Below, in pieces: positions 1 to 11,800 of a DNA stretch of 64,000 bases. Both the position numbers and the translations under genes were made by a program. The notes below the pieces were generated by a model. It made no database searches, was not told where the DNA came from, and saw only the letters and a program-made list of their open reading frames with translations. Source of the DNA: Ciona intestinalis (lineage: Eukaryota > Chordata > Ascidiacea > Phlebobranchia > Cionidae); NCBI RefSeq assembly GCF_000224145.3, contig NC_020177.2:4014965-4078964 (forward strand), written 5' to 3'. Numbering within the stretch: the stretch's first letter is position 1; every line of letters starts with the position of its first letter.

Positions 1-92
1 ACAGCCAGTACATGTTTTATCTGTAACGCCTGTTTTCCATTAACTGAGGCAATGAATACACTATATGGTTAAACATAAATTTAGTTACTTAC

Positions 93-2755
93 TCTTCTGC
101 AGGATTGGTTTCTGGCAACGTCCATTGGGGTAAACTCTGCTTTAAAAATTCCCAGATATTTTCTGAAGGACTCTGTCTACAGAAAAAAAAAACACCCTTA
201 TCACAAACAGCATCTATATGTTTTAAAGGATTTTTATAAACTTTTTACACTACATATCACAACATAAAGCCATCACTTACTTTATAGGAATGACTTCAGG
301 TATCCAGCCTGTCAGTGCATGTATCACATAGAAATCTCCAATTTCTGAAGCATCATTATTGCAGACATAACTGAAATAAGATTTACTTGTGTTGGAATAT
401 ATTTGACTGTGATTAAGAGTCAGAACTTGGCAAGATAGCTATGATTTCTCTTCATTATATTTATCCTTGAATATTGTATAAAGGTTTATTACATCAAACC
501 ATGTTTTATTTTGGACCACACATATCAATCATGTGTTTATTGTCATATGTTTCTCACTTACTCAATAGCAGCAATCTTCACAAGTGCTTTAGTGAGAAGC
601 AGTGGCCACAGCTCATGGTTGGATGTTGTGATTGGTAGAAGCAGTTGGTCGTTCGCATCAAATGGCATCTGGTCATCAACCACTATCTTCCTCCAATGTC
701 CCTAAAAATGTTGTGTAATGGTAAATTCCTTTATAAATCATAAATTAAATGGGGCGCACAAATGTCTTATCTCTTTTGCTAACTCTTTTAACCCAGTAAT
801 GGTCATTCCCAAAACTGACCCTTTGGTTTTTTTAGATAAGGTCTTACATGGAATCTTGTCAGGGAAATGCAATTTAGACCAGAGTTGGCCCAATGCCCAT
901 CTAGCTAACAAAATGTAGAGAACATATTATATAGTACTATCTTATTACAAATACAAAAATCTCTATACTTATGTGCAAAGAAGACACTTACCATCCAAAA
1001 TAGACGAACCACATACTTCCCATATTGATTATAAAGTGGAATGTGACCTTTGGTTGCTTTACATAGAGAGTAAATATGTTCCCAAGGACTCCACCCTGGA
1101 TCACCATCAACACTGTATACAGAAAACGTGATAACACTAAAATATATACCATGAGATTTTTTTTTAAATGCAAACAATTATGCCAGTGCCAAGATTTGAA
1201 CTAAGTATGCAAGAGTTTTTATATCATTCCTACATTTGGTTTTAGGTTTGTAGCAGTTTACCTTGAATGGTGACTGTCAGGAACATTGTTGTTGTTCATC
1301 TCCCAAAGAGCTGTAACTTGTGTTATGATGGATCGCATCAGCTGCATATTTTAAAGCACTGTTGTTGTTCTACCGTTTTATAACATAGATGGTTTATTGT
1401 GAACTGCATCTAGTGTTGTGAACTTAACCAAATACGTGTACACTCTTTACATGCAGCTGTGTACTTTGAACCCGGTACCTTTGTGTTATAAAAAGTATTG
1501 CACAGCAAGTCTGTATAGTTAATGTGCTAGCCTTGTAACCAGCAGTCTTTCCAAGTGATGATAAATAAGCCACATTCATTCATTTGCAATATGTTACATT
1601 TGGCTTTCCACCAAACTTACAAATGTCATTATTATATTTACCTGGCTATGGCAGATATGTTCATTGTATTGAAGAAGATTAAACTCGGATTCATTTTCAA
1701 CAACAACAGGAATCTTACCCAGCATGAAATCCTAAATATAATTGAAACTATAAAGATGTTTGCAATTATGCATCTTCTTCATACTATTACTATATAATGT
1801 TGTAAAACAATGTCACTTTCTATACTACATTCAAAGTTTCATTAAAAAATGTTCATTGTTTCTAAATTTACCGGTTGAGTAAAAATTGTATCAGGACACC
1901 TGTGTCATGGCTTCTAAAGTTGCTTATTTAAGAATACACAATTGAAATTCATTCACGGTAGCAAACTAAACATGTTCACAAACACATTGAATTTGGGACC
2001 CGCTGTTATAATGCATCATAAATATTACCTGTGGTCGTTTCCAATTTTCTACAGCAAGGGAGGTTGGCAAATCTAATCTTCCTTCTGGATCTTCAAAGAA
2101 TTGTAAACTTGGACTTTTTCCTTTCTCCTTACCCTTTGTAACTCCCTCCTTAAAAATAAATCTTTATCATCAAATATATTTATTTGCTGTTATGTATTGT
2201 GATTTAAACTTTTAGTATAACTGGGTCTTGTTTAATATTAATATTAAGTTTAGTTTAGTTGTTTTTGTATAGGCCAATTGATATTATTCAGACATTGATA
2301 AAAAACATAACATAACTTTGCTAAGAATTGATGAGGTTTTTGGGTAATTTAGTTAGTTATAAAGTTAAACATATCTAACCCATTTCTCTGCATTGATATC
2401 ACTTTCTAAGAACTCTGGCCATATTGGAAAATTTCTTGGTTTCCCTTTGCTGTCCACAGAAGCCACACTTCCCACCAAGGAAGCAGCTCTGTAAAACATG
2501 TAACTTGTTTATCCTTGCGTTACAGGACAGAACAATCATTATAGCACTGGTTTCTATTTTATACCCTACTCCTTGTGCTTGCTTATAAGTTATCACATAT
2601 TTAACTTTGTGGTGATTATGTTTTCGTGATTTTTTCATTTTTATGTGTGATAATTTATATAAGAGAGCACTCAGCACTGTAGGGCTGGAGTAAGACATGT
2701 GATTCCGTTTACCACAATCATATACGCACCTCTTTGCTCTTGCTTGACTTTCCAT
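93..2755 (-). CDS. ADGB: androglobin, N-terminal calpain-like part (partial, 9 exons)
   Basis: Spliced exons at 2730-2755, 2380-2488, 2029-2148, 1642-1731, 1262-1341, 992-1112, 562-701, 281-370 and 93-176 join in phase with GT..AG introns and give about 286 residues; the gene continues past the left edge. The product starts MESQARAKR. Recognised blocks in order: [28 protein letters not shown], the calpain-like stretch [20 protein letters not shown], then [21 protein letters not shown], and [10 protein letters not shown]. These match what I remember of vertebrate androglobin, a large protein with an N-terminal calpain-like domain and a central permuted globin; the globin part is not in this window. 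The family is expressed with motile cilia and in testis. The 2755 ATG is chosen because it opens an exon that joins in phase. A calpain or calpain-7-like gene is the main alternative; the WPEF/DINAEKW lead makes androglobin more likely. Confidence 0.85.
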
Positions 2756-3006
2756 AGAATATTGTTGTGGAGACTGTCACTCTAGTGGGTCGTTACATTA
2801 AACTTATATTTGTAAACTACTAAAGGCATAAATCCAACACTTTTGTATTCTGTTTTTTGTCTAATAAAACAAGAATTACTAACCAAAATGTCTTATCAAT
2901 TGGTCGAAAATCAGAGTATTAAATTATTGGTGTTGTTATTTTGCCAAAATTTGGTTTAATAATCACTTAATTTAACCAAACTGGTCAAAAGATGGACTTA
3001 AAAAAC

Positions 3007-3013
3007 GTAAACA
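3007..3013 (+). promoter_or_regulatory. forkhead-type site upstream of androglobin
   Basis: GTAAACA matches the forkhead core (RYAAACA), about 250 bases upstream of the androglobin start codon. A second forkhead-like core (TTGTTTAT, the reverse of ATAAACAA) lies near 3110. FOXJ1 controls cilia genes, and androglobin is reported as a FOXJ1 target in vertebrates. A 7-base match alone is weak in AT-rich DNA; its pairing with the X-box-like site makes it worth listing. Confidence 0.4.
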
Positions 3014-3046
3014 AACTTAAATTTTTGACCGCGAGGATAGCTTTAC

Positions 3047-3061
3047 GTTACTACTAGCAAC
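3047..3061 (+). promoter_or_regulatory. X-box-like (RFX) palindrome upstream of androglobin
   Basis: GTTACTACTAGCAAC is an inverted repeat of GTTRCT/AGYAAC halves with a 3-base spacer, one base from the usual RFX X-box (GTNRCC N1-3 RGYAAC). It lies about 290 bases upstream of the androglobin start and 34 bases from a forkhead core. RFX and FOXJ1 sites together are the usual promoter signature of motile-cilia genes. Function is inferred. Confidence 0.5.
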
Positions 3062-3309
3062 GTCATAGAAAACAGTATGCGAAACAATGCTAGCCATTGG
3101 GGAGCTGTTTTGTTTATCGTGTTCGCGTGGGGAAATGTAAGGTGTCTAACAAAAAAATGATTTTTATTTGACACGACATTTTATTTTATAAATCCTTATA
3201 GCACATACTACAGTAATACGCTTTAAATGTACAAAATAATACTAAAATGGCTGTAAGATGCATTTGCGTATATCACGGTCGGCTACAATCATAAGCATAT
3301 CCTAAAATT

Positions 3310-6300
3310 TCAAACAGGGTCTTGTGTCGGAGATAGAACTCCGTCTTCTGCCAAACCCGAATCGGCATCTGAAGTAGTACTTTTCTTTGTTGAGCCAATA
3401 TTTAGTCTTGGACTAGACAAGTTTAAAGTAGGCGAGGTGGGACACGATGTAGCATCGTGTGCTGTCGGATCTGAGTCAAGTAATTGTTGTTTATACGAAT
3501 CATCTTCATCGGTTAACATTAATCTCGCGTAGTTGACTTGTTCTTCTTCATCAGCTGCTAAGTTTAACTGGGCGTATTGTACAGAGGGCAGCCCGGGCGA
3601 ACAGCAAGAAGGTCTAAGATATCCTTTACTGTCTGAACTCTGAAAATGTTAAACAATTATAGCTTTTATCGCATTGATTAATATAGTAATATATACCTCG
3701 CCATGGTGTGTATGGGCCCTTAGTCTACCATGTGCAGATTGCGATCGATTTCCGTGACTATTCTCAGGTGATTTTGCCTCTGCGTGCAGCCGTGGTCTTG
3801 CTTTTGCCCCAACAGCTGGAATTAAAGTATTAAATTTCTTTGATTATTATAGTATAGGTTTGTCATCCATCTAAGTATATTGATTGTGTTGAAACATTTA
3901 TAAATGTCATTTTATTCTGTCATACGTTAATGGCAAACTTACTGTTTGTTCTTCTCGGTTGTCCAGTTGAAGTAAAGACAAGTGGGTTATCAATCTCTGC
4001 ATACGTTGCGTGGTGCACTGTATTCACAATAAACCGATTTAATTTTAGCTGAACCTAACTTTGATACAATCTCTTGAACACAAGAATGTGGCTATAGTTG
4101 ATTGAAATGATGCAGAAAAACTTAAACCATCGTTAGTTTTTAGTAGTTGCAACTTACCGTTCGACACCGCGTATGGGGTAACATGGTCTATACTGGCATA
4201 TAAAGCTTCTGACGAAACGTCATTTGATATCTGAAACAACTATACAATATAACACTGAAGACTGACACGCGTGCCAGAGTGATTTGTGAAAGTATAAACG
4301 ATTCATACCTGATTGTATGGGTTTGAATCATAAGTCACATTATTCGTAGTTTGGCCAGTATTGTGTACGCTGTCACTTCGCTGCGTGGCTGCAGAAGATA
4401 TACAAATTTTGTTGCGGATACTACCACGTTTTCACATACAAAGTAGCTCGTATTATTAGAACACTGTGCTATACTATAGACTCTTTAGTAGGCGGAAATA
4501 TACAGATTAGTAATACATTATAAGATACGGTTATACAGTATTGGTTGCGTAAAGCTAACTTACACATACCTGGTAAAAGGTTTCCATGTGCATTCTGAAC
4601 CGATTCTCTTCCGCTTATTTGCCTGGACGCTATAAGAGCCTTTTCTCTTGAATGCCTGTTTCATTTAAGGGAAATTTTAACGCTAATTCTACTAATCAAG
4701 CACAATCTTAAGACGAACCCTTTCCGCCTTCGCAGTAAAGCTTGAAAGCAATCCGTTCTCTTCCAGCAAAATAACAAAACCAGCACACACAGTACCAGGA
4801 AAAAGGTTACAACCAGAACTGAAAACAATATTAGGATATTTGTTTACCCTTTTTTGATTCGTGAGTTTCTTAGTACACAAGGAGGGATAATTGTACTGGT
4901 GTCTCATTCCGCACAAATGCGAACCCCAGTTTGGGAAGTTATTGTGACCTAAAAGTTATGAGCTAGAATGTCAAACGTACCTGCAGTTAATATTGTGCTG
5001 CTAACGCCAGTTGTTGTTGGAGGTAAAGCTGTTGTGGTTGCTGTCACTTCGTTCGTCGCAGTCGTTTGCGGAACTAAGGTTTAATTTTATTAGGTGTTAT
5101 CAAAATACAGTTTTACTCTGTACGTCTGTGGACGTCCTGCCTTCAACAGCTTAAAACATTCTCTTTTGTCGTTTCTAATTTTATTATCGTGCGTAAAGTC
5201 TCACACAACGTGAAGAGAGACCATGAATTTAGGCCAGGATCGGCCTATTACACAAATAAACCATTTCAGAAATACACTGATAAATCGAGAACAAGTACCA
5301 AGCTGACATGTGTTGTAGTTTGTGTATTTCAAAGGTCCGAACAAATAAGCATGCTTGTATACTAACCGTTAGAAGGTAGGACCCCTGGTAATATTTTACA
5401 CAAAGTGAGCGCCGTGGTAATTTGGTCGTTGTTTTGTCTCCAGAACCAAGTTGTGACAGCGTCCAATAATCGGTTACTGGTCGTAGCTCGAGTAATCAGC
5501 ATGCCCAGGTTGTTCGAAATGTACTGCGTGTTAACCGGTGGGTACTGGGAAAACATATGGGTAGTGTCATACGTAAATCTGCCCCATAAATAATAAATCG
5601 ACTTATAGGTTTTAATCCTTCAGATATTTAAAATATGCAAAACCAATATCGTGAAACACCAACAATGTCCCCGCCTCGGAGGCCGGGACGTGTGTTTTGT
5701 AACCCATTATACGCCTACCTTTGAGCCAACAGTCGTCCCAAGAGTGTCTTGCCTCACGCTGCGGACCCAGATCTTGTCCAGCAAGCTTTGATGTAAATTG
5801 AGGTAATTTGTTGTAGCGACAATAATTTCCTGCGTCGACATGGTCGCCATTTCTCCGCCAAGGTCTTTACAAATTTGTTGTGATCCGGTATACGTAGCCA
5901 CTGTATTGGTGAGAGCATAACAGGATCCTCCGTAGACAAAGGATCTGTTTCCACAGTTTGCTTCGTCGATTACGACTAAATGTTAAGAATGCAGTTAGAG
6001 TGAAACAAGCTAAACTTCAATGTTTTAAGTACAACACAAACTGTAAGAAGTCAAGATCACAGCCCACTATATATAAGTTCTATATGGGAGTAGAAGAATC
6101 AATGCAACTTGTCATTTAAAACTAATTAAGTTTTTGTTTTGTTGTATTAGCTAATATGCTGTATTAAAAATAATTATGTCTGCCCGTCAAAACACCACAC
6201 AAATACCGTATGAATAACTACAACATAAATAGGCGCTCTGCATCACTCTTTACTGTACGTACTTGCAGGCGTTTGGCATATGTATCCGTTATACAAAACA

Positions 6301-8060
6301 CATGATATAGTTTCCCACGTTTCGTATCTTGTAACCCCTGTTCCCTGGTTCTTCAGTGCTCCACATTTCGTAGTTGAAGTGGACGTCACTTTCTGTCTCA
6401 TCATTTCGTTTCCTTTTCATAAACATCGCGAAATTAGAAAATGTTTTTGAAAAATAAAGCTTAGAACAAGTTAGAATACAATAACAGAATGCAATATATT
6501 AGTGCTCGTGTTTTCGACTTTTTTCGTGTATTAAAAAACTAAAGATTTAGGAAATTAATTTTTAAAACTTAATATATAGACCATGGTCTAGTGTGAAAAA
6601 ACAGTTTAAACATAGTATTTCAGTTTAAACTAACATGTCAAAAGTATTGCCTCGCGTTGCAGTCGTACGTTTTCCCTATTTAACTTTAGGTTTAAAGGTC
6701 AAAGCGGTGTTTCTCATAATATTAAAGTTCCTATCGTCATATATAGAGCTACTTGTTTTAGTAGAACATCATATTTCGTATATGAGGTCATGAACTTATT
6801 TATTAGGAAATTGATGACGTCATCGTGTACGAACTTACACCGACATATATATGACGTCACGGTCACTTATAAACTATCACTTTGTACATGAAGCACGATT
6901 TCAATAAAATAAACTTCCACTACGAAGGTCAAAATTGAAGTTTCGTATAACGCTATATCTTAACCATTATAAATAAGAAAAACAAGATAGATTCTTGAAC
7001 ACATATAAGCATATAGTTCGCAGATACAAGCGAAACAGGAACATTAGAGATGGAATAGCAGTCTTTGCTATTTGAGGGATTTTGAAAATAAACTGTTTTT
7101 TCTGATCGTGTAAATTTTCTGATCGTGTTTTAAACAAATAACAACGCCATTTCAGAGTCGCGGGCCACGGAAAAAATAATTCTGTGAACAATCTTTGTTA
7201 AATATGCCAAATGGGACGATTACAAAGAATGAAAACCTTTCCCCATCTTACCCACTATACTAGATTTTCATTCAATTACTTACCAACAGAAGTCCCGTCT
7301 GACCACGTAGTGTTGCGAGTTACAGTATTGTACTTAATATCCACCCATATATGGTCCCTATGAACACCCTGTAGTGTAGACACCACCATAGCCAACTCGT
7401 TACGCGTTCTAACTCGAGCCAGGAATCCCTTATATCCCGATCTACAGTCATCAATAGCTTCGTCTTGTGAAATTGCTTTCGTAACGTACACGTAGCATTC
7501 ATTTCTTGTCTAGAATTAAAAGATCATATTAGGTGCTACGCAGAGTAGTAGCTACAAAAGTGGGCCACGAAAAAATATTGAACTGTTTAATCAAATTCAC
7601 TTTACTTTAACCAATAAGTTACGAACCCAGAATGAAGTCACATATTTTAAAAGCTTGAGCATCACTTGGTATAAAGTTTATAAACGAAACCAATAAGCGA
7701 CCGTTTGTTTACACTTTCTTATATGAGTAGCTGTAACGGGCCGATACAGAACTACATGTATGTGTATATGCACTATATACTAAATTATGAGAATCATTGA
7801 ATACAGAAGTCAAAGCATATAAAATACAGACATTATATTGGCAACAATGTAGTTTTAATTACATAAAATACTTAAACAGCTTTTCAAACACGAAAGCGCC
7901 GATTTGCCTTCAGGCAAAATACGTGTTGTTATACCTCTCCTTTGAGTGTCATGACGTCGCTTGAGCTTTGGGCCGGTGATGGACAAGTGGTTGAAATGGC
8001 AGAAACATTTCGGTAAAGCAAGACGGAAACAAACAATATCAAAACAACCTTAAAATCCAT
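3310..8060 (-). CDS. single-pass receptor: 2 C-type lectin domains, stalk, membrane span, Tyr-motif tail
   Basis: Thirteen exons, about 7936-8060, 7283-7509, 6261-6416, 5721-5975, 5365-5589, 4982-5073, 4728-4829, 4569-4646, 4310-4389, 4157-4231, 3946-4018, 3699-3818 and 3310-3641. Exon 1 encodes a signal peptide (MDFKVVLILFVSVLLY). Exons 2-3 form C-type lectin domain 1 (starts NECYVYV, has WVDIKYN and WSDGTS, ends ISCVLYNGYICQTP). Exons 4-5 form domain 2 (SCYALTNTVATYTGSQQICK to ALTLCKIL). Exon 6 is a Thr-rich stalk. Exon 7 gives the span LVVTFFLVLCVLVLLFCWKR. The tail of about 230 residues is split over six exons, most carrying tyrosines: NVTYDSN, ALYASI, TPYAVS, ATYAEI, and in the last exon VQYAQL and VNYARL 11 residues apart with DEEE between. 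The last two fit the ITIM consensus and also the YxxL-x(6-12)-YxxL spacing of an ITAM. No family name is recognised. The signalling role is inferred from motifs; ligand and calcium binding cannot be judged. Confidence 0.8.
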
Positions 8061-8887
8061 AGCTCCACGATTCCTGTTAAGAAATAAAACGAATCTTTAT
8101 TCAAACTCTGGCTATATAAATACGCACAAAATGCAAGTGCAGCATAAAACAAAATACCACACACATCACGTAATATGCTGTGCCCGCAGATTAACGAGAA
8201 AAACCAAAAGACTGTTAAGTCACTGCCTTGTATATGCGACTACATGTTCTTCGTCAGACTGATACACTGTATGCTGGGAACGTATATTGCCCTCAACGGT
8301 TTCCATGTCATACTATGATGCATACACATACACTATACTACCTTATGACTGTGCTACATCTCTAAGCGCTCGCTCTAATAAACACCGCTGTCTATATATC
8401 CAGTTTAACAAGGGCTACTAATGATTGCACCGGATGCTAGCCAACAGTAGATCCTGTTACTTTAGTCTATCTTGTTTGTCCGGTTATGCTTTCTGTACAA
8501 TAGAGCTACGCGTACCGGAAATTATTTGTTTTTGTCGACTGCAATGACGTCACATGCAGGTGACGACTAATTACGCGTGTATTGTAAATCAGAGTCTTAC
8601 AGTCCAGGTCATTTCAATTGTTGTGTCAGGCCAACATTCGTTTGTATGTGCAATGCCCAGTGAGTCACAAATAAGCAGAACATCTCTGTCACCGGATACC
8701 AACGTATATAACTACACGACGTATAAGGCCTGGAAATGCAGCCATAATTATAACTCATCTGACTTTGACCTGTGAAGACGTACAGTATACCTACAATGCT
8801 ATAAACATGACAGTCTCGCAGTTTTGCTTTTATTAAAATATAATAAGTGCACAAAAGTCGGTACATGAGAAAAAGGCTGCTGAGAGT
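8061..8887. other. intergenic between lectin receptor and LAT-like gene
   Basis: About 830 bases between the start of the lectin receptor and the stop of the next minus-strand gene. It should hold the receptor promoter and the 3' UTR of the upstream gene. I see no tandem repeat, no TAGGGTGGGG element and no convincing exon; short open frames here have no family features. Confidence 0.4.
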
Positions 8888-11800
8888 TCATAAGTATTCC
8901 TCAACAGTGACCGTTGGCGGCGACGCTTTCGCAAATGGAAGCACATAAATGTGAGTCTCGTCGTCTGAGTCTGGGACATCTGGTATTGGAAGGTTAGCTG
9001 AAAGCGGGGGTTGAGCATTTTGTCGCATCAATCCAGGAGACTGTTGCTTTATTGCAGGGGTGACTGGTGGAGATGGTCGGTAACTCGTACTTGGTAGTTG
9101 AGCTGTCGGAGTTCTTGGGTTCGAGGCCGACCCAGAAGACGGAGAATTTATAACGTCAAAGGGGTCTTCGTATTCCTCGATTATTGAAATAGTTTTTTGC
9201 ATCATGGGTGACCTTTTTACTCGTTTTTGATAACTTGAGTTCTGCCTTGGCGTTCGTTGCGAAGAAAAAAACGGGTTGTGGTCACGATTGTCAGGATTGA
9301 AGTTGCTTCCACTAGAAGAGATTGCTGGCGATTGACTTGTAGCTTGGAGTCTTTTACGGTGGGCATAGTTTGTGTCCATAATATCCCGTCTTGGGGATCG
9401 ATATGGTGATGCTCTGCTACTGAGGTCTTGCGAACTTTTTCTGAAATAATTTTACAAAAAGATCAAGAGTGCTGAATATGATCAAAGACAGATGTAAATA
9501 TTCCAGCGTTTGAGGTGGTGAAACAACTCAAGCCCAGATGTTTTGCGGTAAGACCTCACCAGTATAAAATACAGAATAAAAGTTACACAGCAGCAGGTAA
9601 TATTTCAGCCAAGCACATATTAACTTACAACCACGCTTCACAGGCGCATGTGGAGTTAAAATGTGTTAGTCACTTCTAAATATAAAGCAATATTTGGAAA
9701 ATGCTTATGTGAAATTAGGTTGCCAATGTCACTACTTTAATATAAACAAACCGAAACGGGTAATCTTGATGTGAAACTGGAACTGGAACCCACGCTCTCC
9801 CACCAGGTATTGAATCTGCAAAGCTGTACTGAGACGATCCAGTTGCGCCTGTAGTAACATATAAATGTTTTTGGAATGTTCGTATAAAGCAGTGAAGATC
9901 GTACAAGTGTCATACAAATGGGTTGTCATGTTTGATAGTAAAAAGTCAGAAAATGTACAACTACAAAATATTCGTTATAAATGTTAAACAACTTACAAAA
10001 CATTATGTTATGTGTATGGTGATATTGCTAATATTCAAAGCATGACTTTGTATATCTATTATAGTAGGTGGGGGAAAGATAGAACACCTTTTCATTCTAT
10101 TTTCTTGTCCAATTTGGTAGCAAACAAAGAACATTCAAAGAATTTTAAAACCTTGTCCAAACGACTCCCATGACCCGTTGTTAATTGTTTAAAACACTAT
10201 AAGGATTTTTTGATATTATGTGCTAAAGGTGTTCCATCTTACCCCACAGTACTTTATTATTTCGTCATCTTGTTCTGTTATGTGTGTGCCCGTGCGTTTT
10301 CTTGCGTAATCGCACCACTTTTACACCTTGTCTACTTTTTATCTGAATGGCAGCACGCATTCTGGCGTTTGCCACGTTTTTGCTGATTAAATTCATTAAA
10401 GTAGTAACGAGTTGTCTGTTTACTGGTCTGTGGTTTTAGCTGAACGAGTGCTAGTTTAAATGCAAAAAAGATATAACAATATAGCAACAGTGGTTGGATA
10501 TGTGATCACAGAGTATAACGTGTAATATGAACTTGTGTTCATGAAATGTATTTGTATGTTTGCAATTTCAAGGCAGGTTTGAATATTTATCATTGATCTA
10601 ATGCCCATATACGGACAGAAGAAAACAGGCATTAGGGTAGGGTATCTGAATGTAATATTTATCTGTGGATAACAAGTTGCATGATTATGTTCTACGTCAT
10701 ATCGTCGGTCATGACGTAGTCTATATGACATCAATCCTATTGTGCAAAACTGCTGAAGCGGATCTTGCGACACCGTCACGTGAGGTAAGTTGTTTGTTTT
10801 GAAATTCCATGCGTTGTTTGGAAACTTGTATTGTAACGAACCTACGCACGAGGTCACCGGTGCCACCATATTTATTGCAAGGCGAAAATGACAATACATT
10901 ACACACTATATGCTGTCTACGCAAGGCGAGTAAATGTAACTCATTTATCCTCTCGTGGTGAGACAACGACAGTCGTTGTAAAAACTGAAATGTTCGGTTT
11001 CATATACTTTGTGCACGTTTAACAGTTATTCGGTATATAACTTTGTGGGTAATTTTTTAAGCAAATGTTTTTATTTTTTGTAATGTAGCTGAAAATTTCT
11101 AAAAAACCACAAGGTACCACTGCATTGGAGCAATTCTGCCGTAAGTATCTTGCCCAAGGACACATATGCTTACAACGGTTGGCAGCATCATATACTACAA
11201 CGGTAAACTCCTGAATAGAGGCAGGCGCGCTAACCTACCTGTTTGTTTGTCGCAGCAATATGTGTATATATGTAAATAGCCTTTGTCCTATATATTACAT
11301 GCAACCCCACCCACGTTGTTAGGCAAACAACATACAATAACATTTATGAGTAAACAATATATAAGTAGAGCGAAAACTTCGTTATTTTTATAAAGGCTTA
11401 CCATAACTTGGCCGTTTACCGTAGTGGCTGAAATTGGAATAGTCGGACGAATTTGAATTTCGTTTTACGTTGGTTGGAACCTTAAAATATTCTTCTAATG
11501 GTATTGGATCTCTGGGTGGATTCGTCTCACGATCTTCGATGCCAGAGAACTTACTGAAACATATAAATGTGAATTAAAACTCTCGTACAGTTGCAGACTA
11601 GCAGGGATTGGTATATAGTGGTCAACATATATAGTGGTCAACATATAGTGGTTAATAATGTTAGAGGCATTTTAATTTCGGCTTAAAGCTGTTGATCGTG
11701 CGCTTTAGTTGTAAAGTTGTGTTTAGTATACGTATTTCTACATGCATGCCCTTTCGGTGATTTATACTTAACGTTTTTTTTAATATAGTGGAGGGAAATG

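Noticed and set aside
4980-5075. Stalk exon of the lectin receptor as a mucin gene of its own
   Set aside because: It splices in phase between the second lectin domain and the membrane-span exon and is only about 30 residues.
10456-10966. 147-codon and 81-codon frames on the minus strand
   Set aside because: They lie in an intron of the LAT-like gene, overlap repeat sequence and show no domain, signal or splice context.
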